From JACKBK01 sp963707275 (GTDB lineage: Bacteria > Chloroflexota > Anaerolineae > JAAEKA01), in assembly GCA_963707275.1 (NCBI GenBank), contig CAVPPH010000004.1:124001-188000 (forward strand): 64,000 nt of DNA, written 5' to 3'. The translations under genes and the position numbers were made by a program. Positions 19,707 to 29,491 of this stretch are shown here, piece by piece. The notes beneath the pieces were generated by a model that saw only the letters and a program-made list of their open reading frames with translations, searched no databases and was not told where the DNA came from. Each line of letters starts with the position of its first letter. Position 1 is the first letter of the stretch.

Positions 19707-20873
19707 ATGAAAATCGCACCATTTGAAACTGAGCATTTCTTTGCTCAATATGAGTTTTCCACTCCGTATCAACTGTGCAACTCAGATTGTGAGACGGTAC
19801 GTGTGGAAGACCTGTTGCAGATGGCCGATGTTTCGCTGGAACAGTTCAGCCAACTGTCTTTGGGGTATACAGAATCGCTCGGTCATCCGCGATTGAGACA
19901 AATGGTTGCTGAAACTTATCGGGAAGCAACAGCGGATGACGTGGTGATGCTGGCAACCCCGGTCGAGGGTATCTATCTGGCAGCGAGAGCGGCGCTGAAT
20001 CCCGCCGACCAAGTCATCGTGCTGTCACCGGCCTATGACGCGTTGATCAACCTGTTCGAGCATGTCGCGGGCGCTGCGAATGTACGCAAATGGGAAGTTG
20101 AAGCCGGCGACACGCAATGGTATCTGGACATTGAACAACTCAGGGGCTTGATTACTCCTGCTACGAAAATGCTGGTGGTCAATTTTCCACACAATCCAAC
20201 TGGCTATCTGCCGACCCAGGATCAATTGGATGAGTTGGTAGACATCGTCGATGAAAACGACCTGATCCTGTTCTGCGACGAAATGTATTTCGGCCTGGTT
20301 CATTCGGGAACTAAGCCAGTCAGGTCAGCAGCTGACCTGACCAAGCGAGCGGTTGTGTTGTCAGGCTTATCAAAAACCTATGGATTGCCAGGATTGCGCA
20401 CGGGATGGCTCGTTGTGCGGGATGAAGAACTTCGGCAAAACATCATCAACTGGAAGTTCTACACAAGTATCTGTCCTTCTGCGCCCTCCGAGTTCCTGGC
20501 GATGGCTGCCTGGAGCGTGCGAGACCAATTGCGAGCAAGAAGCGTCGCCCAGATTGAACATAACCTTCAACTGGCAGATGCATTCTTCGGTAGATGGCCC
20601 GACTTGTTCAGATGGCGTAGCCCACAGGCAGGTTCAGTCGCGCTGGTAGGTATGGCGGTGCCCTCAGTGACGGACTTTGCAACGTACTTGGCTGCAAGAG
20701 CCGGTGTCTTGATTCTGCCGGCTGTCACCTTGGGTTCGGATGACCATCATATGCGCATGGGGTTCGGTCGCTCCTTGTTTGGAGAAGCACTGGAGAAATT
20801 TGAAGCTCACCTGTCGTTCGACCCGCCTCAAGTTTCGCCTTTGACACGCACCGCCAATTTCGCTACACTATAA
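19707..20873 (+). CDS. class I/II PLP-dependent aminotransferase, AT-richer than neighbours
   Basis: 388 residues with the fold-type I aminotransferase layout: VEGIYLAARAALNPADQVIV, the substrate-binding NFPHNPTGYLPT, the Asp-Tyr region FCDEMYFGL, and the PLP lysine in LSGLSKTYGLPGLRTGW. It resembles the capreomycidine-synthase-like branch, but the substrate cannot be assigned. Codon use is visibly richer in A and T than glpK or glpA on either side, and it sits between them with no metabolic link, which suggests acquisition by transfer. Poor ribosome site. Confidence 0.85.
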   Translation: MKIAPFETEHFFAQYEFSTPYQLCNSDCETVRVEDLLQMADVSLEQFSQLSLGYTESLGHPRLRQMVAETYREATADDVVMLATPVEGIYLAARAALNPADQVIVLSPAYDALINLFEHVAGAANVRKWEVEAGDTQWYLDIEQLRGLITPATKMLVVNFPHNPTGYLPTQDQLDELVDIVDENDLILFCDEMYFGLVHSGTKPVRSAADLTKRAVVLSGLSKTYGLPGLRTGWLVVRDEELRQNIINWKFYTSICPSAPSEFLAMAAWSVRDQLRARSVAQIEHNLQLADAFFGRWPDLFRWRSPQAGSVALVGMAVPSVTDFATYLAARAGVLILPAVTLGSDDHHMRMGFGRSLFGEALEKFEAHLSFDPPQVSPLTRTANFATL

Positions 20874-20879
20874 ACTGTC

Positions 20880-20941
20880 AGCGGCTGTTCATTTTCTTTA
20901 CCTGTTTCCCTCTTTTCCATTCCTTCCCCGTCTCCCCACGG
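20880..20941. repeat. pyrimidine-rich word array before glpA
   Basis: A run of TTTCC/TTCCC-like words (TTTCCCTCTTTTCCATTCC and similar) on the plus strand, between the aminotransferase and glpA. It resembles half of the purine/pyrimidine array at 37186-37290. Confidence 0.5.
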
Positions 20942-20975
20942 ATGACCGGGGCCTGAACTCAGAAAGCAGGCAACC

Positions 20976-22733
20976 ATGAAACGCATCGATACAGAAATCC
21001 TGGTAATTGGCGGCGGCGCCACTGGCACCGGGGTCGCGTGGGATGCGGCGCTGCGGGGCTATCGGGTCGTGCTGGTGGAAAAGCGCGACCTGACGCACGG
21101 CACCACCGGCCGCTATCACGGCCTGCTGCATAGCGGTGGGCGCTACGTGGTCAAGGACCCGGTCAGCGCCACCGAGTGCATCCACGAAAACCGTATCCTG
21201 CGCAAGACCCACGCGCACTGCATCGAAGACACGGGCGGCTTCTTCGTCGTCACGCCGGAAGACGAAGGCGACTACCCCGACAAGTTCGTGGCGGGCTGCG
21301 CCGCGACCGGCGTGCCCTGCAATGAGATTTCGCTCAAGGAAGCCTTGCGCCGCGAGCCGCTGCTCAACCCGCGTATCAGCCGGGTCTTCGAGGTGCCTGA
21401 CGGCAGCGCCGACAGCTTTCTGGCCACCCACGCCACCGTGCAGGCGGCGCGCATGGTCGGCGCGCAGATACTCAACTACCACGAAGTCGTCGATCTGTTG
21501 ATCAGCGAAAAGGACGGCCAGAAGCATGTCAGTGGCGCGCACGTGCGCGACGTGGCGCGCGGCGAGGATGTGGAGATCCACGCGCAGATGACCATCAGCG
21601 CGACCGGCGCCTGGGCCAACCGGCTGGCGCACATGGCCGGCATTTCGATCAGCGTCATTCCCGGCAAGGGAACCATGGTCGCGATGAACCACCGGGTGCT
21701 GAACACCGTGGTCAATCGCTGCAAGATGCCCGCCGACGGCGACATCATCGTGCCGGTTCATACGGTCGCGGTCATCGGCACCACCGACGAGCGGGTGGCC
21801 GACCCGGAGAACCTGCGCATCGAGCCGTGGGAAGTGCAACTGATGCTGGACGAGGGCGAGAAGCTGGTGCCCGGCATCAGTCGGGCGCGTGTCGTGCGCG
21901 CCTGGGCGGGGGTGCGGCCGCTGTACCAGGAGGACTACGCCGGGTCGAGCCGCGACGCGACGCGCAAATTCGCCCTGCTGGACCACAAGGAACGCCACAA
22001 CATCGACGGTTTCATTACCATCACCGGCGGCAAGTGGACCACGTTTCGTCTGATGGCCGAGAAGACGGTCGATCTGGCCACCAGCTATCTGGGCGAGCGC
22101 AAGCCGTGCGTCACCGCCACCACCTCGGTGCCGGGGGCAGAGCAAGGCCCTTACTGGCTCGGCCACCGGCTGCACGAGGTTGAGGATCACAACCTGCAAG
22201 GCCAGCTTGTCTGCGAGTGCGAACTGGTGACCCGCTCGATGCTGGAGAACGCCGTCCGCCAGAACCCCACCATTACGCTGGACGACCTGCGGCGCGACGT
22301 GCGGCTGGGCATGGGGCCATGCCAGGGCGGCTGGTGTACCTACCGCGCCGTCGGCATCGTCCACGAGATGACGGCGCGCGAGGCGACGGGCAAGCCCGCC
22401 GCGGGCGGCACAGCCGACTGGGACGTGGCCTACATGCAATCGCCGGCCCGCAGCGTGGCCGACGGCGCATCAGCCGATGCGCCGGTTATCCCTGACGACG
22501 AACGGTCGCTGTTCAACCCCAACCTGCTGCTGCGCGACTTCCTGCAGGAGCGCTGGAAGGGAGTGACGCCGATCCTGTGGGGCCAGCAGCTCAAGCAGGA
22601 GCGGCTGGACGAACTAATCTACCTCAGCGTGATGAACGCAGATCACCTGCCGGATCGCGAGCTGAGCAGCCCGGTCAGCGATTTCTATCTCTATGACACC
22701 ACGCCCAACGACAATCTGGAGGCGCCAGAATGA
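20976..22733 (+). CDS. glpA: anaerobic glycerol-3-phosphate dehydrogenase subunit A
   Basis: FAD-dependent oxidation of glycerol-3-phosphate to dihydroxyacetone phosphate. 585 residues. FAD motif EILVIGGGATGTGVAWDAAL, substrate-domain segments TTGRYHGLLHSGGRYVVKD and WAGVRPLY, ITGGKWTTFRLMAEK. A C-terminal BFD-like iron-sulfur domain has CECE (about 410) and GPCQGGWC (about 450), as in GlpA. Overlaps glpB by ATGA, so tightly coupled. Electrons pass through GlpB and GlpC to the quinone pool. Confidence 0.95.
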   Translation: MKRIDTEILVIGGGATGTGVAWDAALRGYRVVLVEKRDLTHGTTGRYHGLLHSGGRYVVKDPVSATECIHENRILRKTHAHCIEDTGGFFVVTPEDEGDYPDKFVAGCAATGVPCNEISLKEALRREPLLNPRISRVFEVPDGSADSFLATHATVQAARMVGAQILNYHEVVDLLISEKDGQKHVSGAHVRDVARGEDVEIHAQMTISATGAWANRLAHMAGISISVIPGKGTMVAMNHRVLNTVVNRCKMPADGDIIVPVHTVAVIGTTDERVADPENLRIEPWEVQLMLDEGEKLVPGISRARVVRAWAGVRPLYQEDYAGSSRDATRKFALLDHKERHNIDGFITITGGKWTTFRLMAEKTVDLATSYLGERKPCVTATTSVPGAEQGPYWLGHRLHEVEDHNLQGQLVCECELVTRSMLENAVRQNPTITLDDLRRDVRLGMGPCQGGWCTYRAVGIVHEMTAREATGKPAAGGTADWDVAYMQSPARSVADGASADAPVIPDDERSLFNPNLLLRDFLQERWKGVTPILWGQQLKQERLDELIYLSVMNADHLPDRELSSPVSDFYLYDTTPNDNLEAPE

Positions 22734-24031
22734 GCGGACATTCGATCGACCTGTTGGTAATCGGCGCCGGCTGGAGCGGGCTGATGACGGCGCACACCGC
22801 TGCCAGGGCCGGTATGACCGTCAGCGTGATCGCCAAAGGACTGGGATCTATGCACTGGGCCAGCGGGTGCATTGATCTGTTCGGCTACGCGCCTGACGAG
22901 CCCGAAACGCCGGTTCGCCGGCCGCTGGACTACATCACGGGCAAGCTGGCCAAGGAGCAGCCGCATCATCCTTACGCGCTGCTGGGCAAAGACCGGATTG
23001 TCGCTGCGCTGGACAGCTTCGTCGCGCTGACCCACGAACTGGGTCTGTCCTACGGCGGCGCGGCCCAGCCGGGCGAGAACCTGTTACTGCCGACAGCAGT
23101 CGGCGCGGCGCGGCCGACCTACCTTGCGCCGCAGGCCCAGCTTGGCGGCGACCTGGGACGATCCGAACCGATGGTGATCGTCGGCTTCGAGGGCCTGCGC
23201 GACTTCTACCCGCAACTCATCGCGGAGAATCTGGCCAAGCAGGGCATCCAGGCGCGGGCTGTAATTCTGCCCTTCGATGTGCTGACCGACCGGCGCGACA
23301 GCAACACTGTGCAGCAGGCGCACGGCATGGACGATCCGGCGCGCCGTAGCCGGCTGATCAGCGAGCTGAAAAAGCTGGCCCAGCCGGGTGAGCGCATCGG
23401 CCTGCCGCCGATCCTGGGGCTGGACGACCACACAGCCGTGCTGTTCGACCTGCAATCGCAGACCGGCGCGACGGTCTTCGAGATCGCGACCCTGCCGCCC
23501 AGCGTGCCGGGAATGCGGCTCTTCAAAGCCTGGCGCAGCAAGCTCAACGCGATGGGCGTGCGCGTCGATTCGAACATGGAAGTGATCAGCGCGCAAGCCG
23601 AGCCTTCCGGCAACGGCGCTGGCCCCAAGGTGCATCTGGTCGAGAGCGCGACCAGTTCCCGGCCGATGAAGCACCGGGCCGGCAAATACCTGCTGGCCAC
23701 TGGCGGCATCATGGGCGGCGGGTTCAACAGCGACCACACGGGCCATGTCTGGGAGACGATCTTCGACCTGCCGCTGACGACGCCACAGGCGCGCAGCCAG
23801 TGGTTCAACCCGGCGTTCATCAACCCGGCCGGCCATCCGGTCTTCAGCGGCGGCGTCGCGGTCAACGAAGCCATGCAGCCGCTGGACGCTGACGGCGCAG
23901 TGGTCTACGGCAACCTGTGGGCGGCCGGCGATCTGCTGGCCCACGACAATCCGATCCTGCAGCGCAGCCTGGAAGGCGCTGCCATTGCAACTGGTTTCGC
24001 GGCTGGTCAGGCCGCGGCAGCGGCCAGCTAG
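22730..24031 (+). CDS. glpB: anaerobic glycerol-3-phosphate dehydrogenase subunit B
   Basis: 433 residues; flavin-dependent subunit of GlpABC. Dinucleotide motif DLLVIGAGWSGLMTAHTAA at the N-terminus, SMHWASGCIDLFGY, and the C-terminal signature NLWAAGDLLAHDNPILQRS characteristic of GlpB. Stop TAG at 24029-24031 is 12 bases before the glpC ATG, whose ribosome site GAGGAG begins at that stop. Confidence 0.95.
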   Translation: MSGHSIDLLVIGAGWSGLMTAHTAARAGMTVSVIAKGLGSMHWASGCIDLFGYAPDEPETPVRRPLDYITGKLAKEQPHHPYALLGKDRIVAALDSFVALTHELGLSYGGAAQPGENLLLPTAVGAARPTYLAPQAQLGGDLGRSEPMVIVGFEGLRDFYPQLIAENLAKQGIQARAVILPFDVLTDRRDSNTVQQAHGMDDPARRSRLISELKKLAQPGERIGLPPILGLDDHTAVLFDLQSQTGATVFEIATLPPSVPGMRLFKAWRSKLNAMGVRVDSNMEVISAQAEPSGNGAGPKVHLVESATSSRPMKHRAGKYLLATGGIMGGGFNSDHTGHVWETIFDLPLTTPQARSQWFNPAFINPAGHPVFSGGVAVNEAMQPLDADGAVVYGNLWAAGDLLAHDNPILQRSLEGAAIATGFAAGQAAAAAS

Positions 24032-24042
24032 AGGAGCAACCT

Positions 24043-25305
24043 ATGCACACCGAATCATGGCAATCCGCCGGTCCAACCCTGGACGAGTGCATCAAGTGCA
24101 ACATCTGTGCGAGCTACTGTCCCGTGGCGGCGGTGACCGATCTGTTCCCCGGCCCGAAGTACGTCGGTCCGCAGGCGCAGCGCTTCCGCGAGAGCGGCCA
24201 GCCGCACAGCCCTGACCACTCGGTCGATTACTGCTCCGGCTGCCGCGTCTGCAACGAGGTCTGTCCCACCGGCGTGCACATCACCGAGATCAACACGCGG
24301 GCGCGGGCCGAACTCGCGGCTGAACACGGCATCCCGCTGCGCAACCGGATGCTGGGACGCAGCGACGTGCTGGGCAAGCTGGGCAGCATCGCCCCTGGCC
24401 TCGCCAATTTTGGCCTGCACAACCCACTCAGCCGCAGCTTGGCCAACTCGGTCATGAAAATCTCCAAAGGCGCGCAGTTGCCGCGCTGGAGCAGCGACGG
24501 CACCTTCGCCAAGTGGATGAAGAAGACGGCTGACCAGCGGCTGAAGTCCGACAAGAAAGTCGTCTACTACCACGGCTGCTCGACCATGTATTACGAGCCG
24601 TTCATCGGCAAGGCGACCGTGGCAGTCTTCGAGCACCACGGTTACGAGGTCATCGTACCGGAGCAGGGCTGCTGCGGGCTGCCGCTGCTCAACAACGCCG
24701 AGTTCCCGGAAGCGAAGAAGTACCACCAACGCAACCTGGACTGGCTCGTGCCCTACGCGCGCCAGGGCTACGCGATCGTCGGCACCAGCAGCAGTTGCAC
24801 GCTGACGTTGAAAGAGGAAGCGCCGGAGATGCTGGACATGCACAGCCCAGAGGCGCACGATCTGAAGATGGCGGTCTGGGATATCTTCGAGTGGCTGCGC
24901 GAGCTGCAGGATGAGGGCCAGTTGCAGACCGACTTCCGACCGCTGCCCATGGTGCTGCCCTATCACTCGCCCTGCCAGTATCGCGCGCACCGAATTGGCT
25001 CGCCTTCGCTGGAGATCATGGGCCTGATCCCGGAGCTGGACATCCGCGAGAGTCACGCCCGCTGCTGCGGCGGCGCGGGCACCTACGTCTACAAGAAGGA
25101 GAAGTACCAGATCGCGATGGATGTGGGCGAGGAGCTGTTTAGCTTCGTTAAGGCGCAGGGCGCGGACGTGACGATGACGTCGTGTAACTCGGAGACCTGC
25201 CGCTGGCACATCGAAACCGGCACCGACCTGCCCTGCCGCCACCCCATCGAAATCCTGGCCGCGGCGTACGGGCTGTACGACCTGGACAAACGCGACTTGG
25301 TGTAA
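24043..25305 (+). CDS. glpC: anaerobic glycerol-3-phosphate dehydrogenase subunit C
   Basis: 420 residues. Two 4Fe-4S clusters at the N-terminus (CIKCNICASYCP and CSGCRVCNEVCPTG). Two CCG domains follow (EQGCCGLPLLNN and HARCCGGAGTYVYKKEKY), the pattern of membrane-associated electron-transfer subunits such as GlpC. The ATG at 24043 is chosen over a longer frame that runs through glpB because GAGGAG lies just upstream. Carries electrons from GlpAB to quinone. Confidence 0.94.
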   Translation: MHTESWQSAGPTLDECIKCNICASYCPVAAVTDLFPGPKYVGPQAQRFRESGQPHSPDHSVDYCSGCRVCNEVCPTGVHITEINTRARAELAAEHGIPLRNRMLGRSDVLGKLGSIAPGLANFGLHNPLSRSLANSVMKISKGAQLPRWSSDGTFAKWMKKTADQRLKSDKKVVYYHGCSTMYYEPFIGKATVAVFEHHGYEVIVPEQGCCGLPLLNNAEFPEAKKYHQRNLDWLVPYARQGYAIVGTSSSCTLTLKEEAPEMLDMHSPEAHDLKMAVWDIFEWLRELQDEGQLQTDFRPLPMVLPYHSPCQYRAHRIGSPSLEIMGLIPELDIRESHARCCGGAGTYVYKKEKYQIAMDVGEELFSFVKAQGADVTMTSCNSETCRWHIETGTDLPCRHPIEILAAAYGLYDLDKRDLV

Positions 25306-25351
25306 AGGTTGCTTGCCACAGGGCAAGGAATCACGCAAGCAGGAGTAACCC

Positions 25352-25475
25352 GTAGGACGATTTTCCAAATCGTCTTGCGCCCGTGGAAAGCCAATTCAGT
25401 GTAACAGTGGTAGGTTTGTATTTCCGAGAGAGTAAGTGTACGTGAAGTTGGAGACGATTTGGAAAATCGTCCTAC
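25352..25475. repeat. inverted pair of ACGATTTGGAAAATCGT-type palindromes
   Basis: GTAGGACGATTTTCCAAATC begins at 25352. Its reverse complement ends at 25475, with about 73 bases between. Each copy is itself palindromic around TCC/GGA. A third and a variant copy lie at 40909-40975. Confidence 0.8.
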
Positions 25476-25482
25476 ATGACGG

Positions 25483-25512
25483 AAGGGCCGCGGCTTGGGC
25501 GCTGCGGCCCTT
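25483..25512. terminator. GC hairpin between glpC and fbp
   Basis: AAGGGCCGC (25483-25491) pairs with GCGGCCCTT (25504-25512). It may terminate the glp transcript or sit in the fbp leader 20 bases before the start codon. There is no T-run. Confidence 0.45.
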
Positions 25513-25532
25513 GCATTCAGAGGAGTCTGCCT

Positions 25533-27498
25533 GTGGAAAACGACGACCGCGACCTGCGCTACCTTGAGCTGCTGGCGCGCCAGTATCCAACCATTCAGTC
25601 GGCTTCGACCGAGATCATCAACCTCAGCGCGATTCTCAGCCTGCCCAAGGGGACGGAGCATTTCCTTTCCGACATCCACGGCGAGTATGAGGCGTTTCTG
25701 CACGTGCTGAAGAACGGCTCTGGCTCGCTGCGTCGGCGGATCGAGGAGATGTTCAGCGACAGCATGCTGGACCAGGAACGGCGCATCCTGACGCTGCTGA
25801 TCTATTATCCCGACGAGATGCTGTCGCGGCTGGCCAATTATGTGTTGCCGGAGGATATGGATGACTGGTACCGTGTCACGCTGTTCAGGTTGACGCGCGT
25901 GCTGCCGGCTGGTGTCGTCGAAGTACACGCGCTCCAAGGTGCGCAAGGCGCTGCCGCCCGCGTTTGCCTATATCATCGAAGAATTGTTACACGAGAACGA
26001 AACCACCCAGAACAAGCACGAGTACTACCAGAGCATCATCGACACCATCATCTCCACCGGCCGCGCGCCTGCTTTCATTGCCGCGATGGCCGAGCTGATC
26101 CAGCGGCTGAACATCGACCACTTGCACATCATCGGCGACGTGTATGACCGCGGGCCAGGGGCGCACATTATCCTGGACGCGCTGCTGGACTACCAGTCGC
26201 TCGACTTTCAGTGGGGCAACCATGACATCCTGTGGATGGGCGCGGCGGCCGGCAGCGACGCCTGTATCGCCAGCGTGATCCGCATCAGCCTGCGCTACTC
26301 CAACATGGAGACGCTGGAGGGCGGGTATGGCATCCGCATGTTGCCGCTGGCGACCTTTGCCATGAGCGCCTACGCTGACGACCCGTGCCAGCAGTTCCGT
26401 CCCAAGCCGGGCGACGAGGAATACACCGAGAACGAACAGATCCTGATGGGCCGTATGCAGAAGGCCATCAGCATCATCCAGTTGAAGCTGGAAGCGCAGG
26501 TGATCCGCCGCCGGCCGGAGTTCGAGATGGACGACCGCCTGTTGCTGGACAAGATCGACTACGCGCGTGGCGTGATTCAGCTTGATGGGCAGGAGTATCC
26601 GCTCAACGACAGCAACTTCCCGACCATTGATCCGGCCGATCCGTATGCGCTGACTGAGGAGGAGCAGGGCGTGGTCGATCGCCTGCGACTCTCCTTCCTG
26701 GAAAACGACAAGCTGCAAGCGCACGTGGCCCTGCTGTTTCGCAAGGGCAGCATGTATCTCGCGTTCAACGGCAACCTGCTGTATCACGGCTGTATTCCCA
26801 TGGATGCCGATGGCTCCTTCCAGGTGGTAACGCTGGACGGCCAGCCGGTGGCAGGCAGAAGCTACCTGGATCGCATCGACCGGCTGGTGCGGCAAGGCTA
26901 CTTCTCCGACGACCCAGCGCAGCGCCAGTTCGGCAGGGACATGATGTGGTATCTGTGGGCCGGACCCAAGTCGCCGCTGTTCGGCAAGCGCAAGATGGCG
27001 ACCTTCGAGCGCTATTTCATTGACGACAAGGCGACGCACGTCGAGGAGCGCAACGCGTACTACACCTTCCGCGATCAGGAACAGACCGTCCGCCGGATCA
27101 TGGAGGAGTTCGGCATGGATCCCGACACGTCGCACATCATCAACGGGCACGTGCCGGTCAAGGTGCGGCGCGGCGAGAGTCCTGTCAAGGCGGGCGGCAA
27201 GCTGCTGGTGATCGACGGTGGGTTCTCGCGCGCCTACCAGCGCGAGACCGGCATCGCGGGCTACACACTGATCTTTAACTCCTTCGGCCTGCTGCTGGCG
27301 GCCCACGAGTCGTTCGACTCGGCGCAGACACTCATCGAGAGCGGCACCGACATGCAAAGCAAGACGCAGATCCTGCAAGCCAACACCCGCCGCATCCGCG
27401 TGCGCGACACCGACCTCGGCCGCGATATCCAGCATCAGATCGACGACCTGCGGGCGCTGCTGGACGCCTACCGGGCCGGAGTGGTGAAGCAGCGGTGA
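25533..27498 (+). CDS. fbp: class III fructose-1,6-bisphosphatase, frameshifted
   Basis: Gluconeogenic hydrolysis of fructose-1,6-bisphosphate. About 655 residues, matching the large Bacillus-type (class III) enzyme. Metallophosphatase motifs: FLSDIHGEYEAFLHVLKNG, then HIIGDVYDRGPGAHIILD and WGNHDILWMGAAAGS. TSHIINGHVPVKVRRGESP and VIDGGFSRAYQRETGIAGYT are near the C-terminus. An extra C near 25903 breaks the frame; LVSSKYTRSKVRKALPPAFA continues correctly. The GTG start is preceded by GAGGAG. Its place after the glp genes fits hexose synthesis from glycerol. Confidence 0.92.
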
Positions 27499-28059
27499 AC
27501 GCTGGGCTGGATCGTTGGGAGGCACAGTGGGCGCCCTACGACGAGGCGACCTACGCAGGCAGTCCTGGATGCAATTCGACCTGACGATGTGGTGCTGGAT
27601 ATCGGCGCAGGCGATCTGCGGCTGGCGCGGCGAATGGCTGAACGCGCCCGGCGAGTCGTCGCGTGGGAGCTACAAGCTGAGCTGCTGGCGGGAAACGATT
27701 GGCCGGAGAACTTGCTCGCGGTCTGCACCGATGCGCGAACCGAACCCGTGCCGGCGGACGTCACCGTGGCGGTGCTGCTGATGCGCCACTGCACGCACTA
27801 CGCGCTGTACGTCGCGAAGCTGCGCGCGGCCGGCTGTCGCCGCCTGATTACCAACGCGCGCTGGGGGATGGGTGTCGAGATTGTCGATCTCGGCCCGGGC
27901 GAACGGTTCGACCTGACATCCGTTGGTTGGTACGCCTGCCGTCGCTGCGGCGCAGTCGGTTTCGCCGGTGACGACGCTGTTGCGTTGACTTCGGAAACCA
28001 TCGACCATGTGACTGACGTCGAAGGCTGCCCCCACTGCTCCCCAGCCCATCTATACTGA
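27495..28059 (+). CDS. SAM-dependent methyltransferase-like protein, frameshifted
   Basis: About 188 residues. MNAGLDRWEAQWAPYDEATY is followed, after a one-base break near 27556, by VVLDIGAGDLRLARRMAERA, a SAM-binding motif I region like that of rRNA methyltransferases. The C-terminal part has CxxC pairs (CRRCGAVGF, CPHC) suggesting a zinc site. The start GTG overlaps the fbp stop (GTGA). Substrate unknown; catalytic motifs beyond motif I are not obvious. Confidence 0.65.
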
Positions 28060-28092
28060 ACAAAACGTCTTCCGACTCCTAGCCCCCAGCTC

Positions 28093-29255
28093 CTACTCAA
28101 CCCGCTCGAGAATATGTGTCACTACTGTCGCTGCGGCGCCGCCGATGTTCTGCGCCATGCCGATGCGCGCGTTGGGCACCTGGTTGGGTCCTGCCTGCTC
28201 GCTGAGTTGTTTGGTCAACTCCACGATCTGGTAAACTCCTGAAGCTCCCACGGGATGCCCGCGCGCTTTCAGCCCGCCGAAGGTCGAAACCGGCACGCTT
28301 GCCGCGCAGCCCGATTTCGCCGTCCGCTGCCAGCCGCACCCCCGCGCCCGGTTCCGCAAAACCGGCACTTTCCAGCGCCAGCGTCGCCATGATGGTGAAC
28401 GCGTCGTGCAACTCGAACACGTCCACGTCGTTGGGGCCAATGCCAGCCTGCGCGTAGGCATGGCGACTTGATCGCTCGACGCCCTCCAGTCTCAGCATGT
28501 CACGGCGGGTGGCAATGCTGATCGTGTCCGTCGCGACCGCTGACGCCTTGACGCGGACAGCCGGCCGATCGCGCCGGGCCGTTGCCACATCGGCTGATGC
28601 CAGCACCACAGCCGCTGCGCCATCACAGATAGGTGACGCGTCGTAGAGTCGCATGGGAGGATGGATCACCCGGGCGGTCTCGTACATCGCCAGGTCCAGC
28701 GGTTTGTGGAATATCGCGCTCGGGATTGGTGAGGGCGTTGCGATGGGCGTTGATACTGAACGCTGCGAACCAGGCCGGATCGACGAGGTGGCGTTCGATG
28801 TAGGCTTGCATCAGGGTCGCGTTCAGTGAGACGAAACTCTGGCCGTGGGCGCCTTCAGTTTGCCAATCGCTGGCGGTGGCCAACGCGCGGGTCGTCTCGT
28901 GAAGGTCGCCCTGGCTCATCTTCTCCACACCGACGACGACGACCACATCGTGCAGCCCACTGGCGATGGCCATCACTCCCCAGCGCATGGCGGCCGCGCC
29001 GGAAGCGCTGGCAGCCTCGGCAGTGAGAGCCTCGATGCCGGTCAGCCCTGACGCTTCGGCGACCAGTGCACCCAGGTGTTGCTGGTGTGAGAGCATCCCG
29101 GAGAGCGTGTTGCCGACGTAGAGCGCGCCCGGCCGGTCGATTGCAGCATCCACCAGCGCAGCCTGCACCGCCGCCGCTGCCAGGTTGCGGATCGACAGGG
29201 GCGACTTCTTGACGACCGGTGTCTGGCCGATGCCGATGATGGTGATGCCATGCAT
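28093..29255 (-). CDS. thiolase-family protein with Ser at the nucleophile position, two frameshifts
   Basis: SCP2/acetyl-CoA acetyltransferase-type thiolase, about 387 residues: MHGITIIGIGQTPVVKKSPL, VVVVVGVEKMSQ, VFELHDAFTIMATLALES, ARGHPVGASGVYQIVELTKQ, NIGGAAATVVTHIL. Frame breaks near 28712 and 28300 are bridged by clear family sequence. The segment normally reading E-x-x-C-A-S-G reads EAASASGAAAM, so the catalytic Cys is Ser (AGC). The GHP and HDAF motifs are intact. It is transcribed divergently from ccr from a promoter overlapping a palindromic operator, and could supply acetoacetyl-CoA or cleave a pathway ketoacyl-CoA. The usual DUF35 partner is not adjacent. Confidence 0.8.
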
Positions 29256-29348
29256 GGTTGATCTCCCTTGACGTTGAGGGCGTAGATCGACAGTTGAACC
29301 TGGCGCCGCGATAACCGCGAGGATCACCCAGAAGACGTTTGTGATCCG

Positions 29349-29377
29349 AGTATACGCATCATGACGCACCGTGTCAA
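29349..29377 (-). promoter_or_regulatory. sigma70-type promoter of the thiolase gene
   Basis: Minus strand TTGACA (29377-29372), 17-base spacer, TATACT (29354-29349). The spacer and -35 are covered by the palindrome at 29362-29376. Confidence 0.7.
29362..29376. promoter_or_regulatory. operator copy 1 (TGACGCACCGTGTCA)
   Basis: A 15-base site overlapping the -35 and spacer of the thiolase promoter. Its reverse complement is nearly identical to operator copy 2; the two centres are exactly 50 bases apart. Confidence 0.6.
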
Positions 29378-29411
29378 CGAGCCTGTCGGACTTGCCAAAA
29401 CGTTAAGCTTA

Positions 29412-29426
29412 TGACACAATGCGTCA
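29412..29426. promoter_or_regulatory. operator copy 2 (TGACACAATGCGTCA)
   Basis: The inverted partner of copy 1, differing only in the central bases, and itself nearly palindromic (ATGACACA-A-TGCGTCAT). It covers the position where a plus-strand -10 for ccr would lie, 17 bases after TTGCCA (29393-29398). Confidence 0.6.
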
Positions 29427-29491
29427 TGAATTGTAACGACTGCGTTCCCCTTTGGAATTGCGGCAGACCCGTGCGGAGTAACCTCTGAGCC

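Noticed and set aside
20898..22439. 513-codon minus-strand frame opposite glpA
   Set aside because: Shadow of GlpA, which has full family motifs on the plus strand.
25987..27525. 512-codon minus-strand frame opposite fbp
   Set aside because: Antisense shadow of a clear class III FBPase; composition typical of GC-rich antisense frames.
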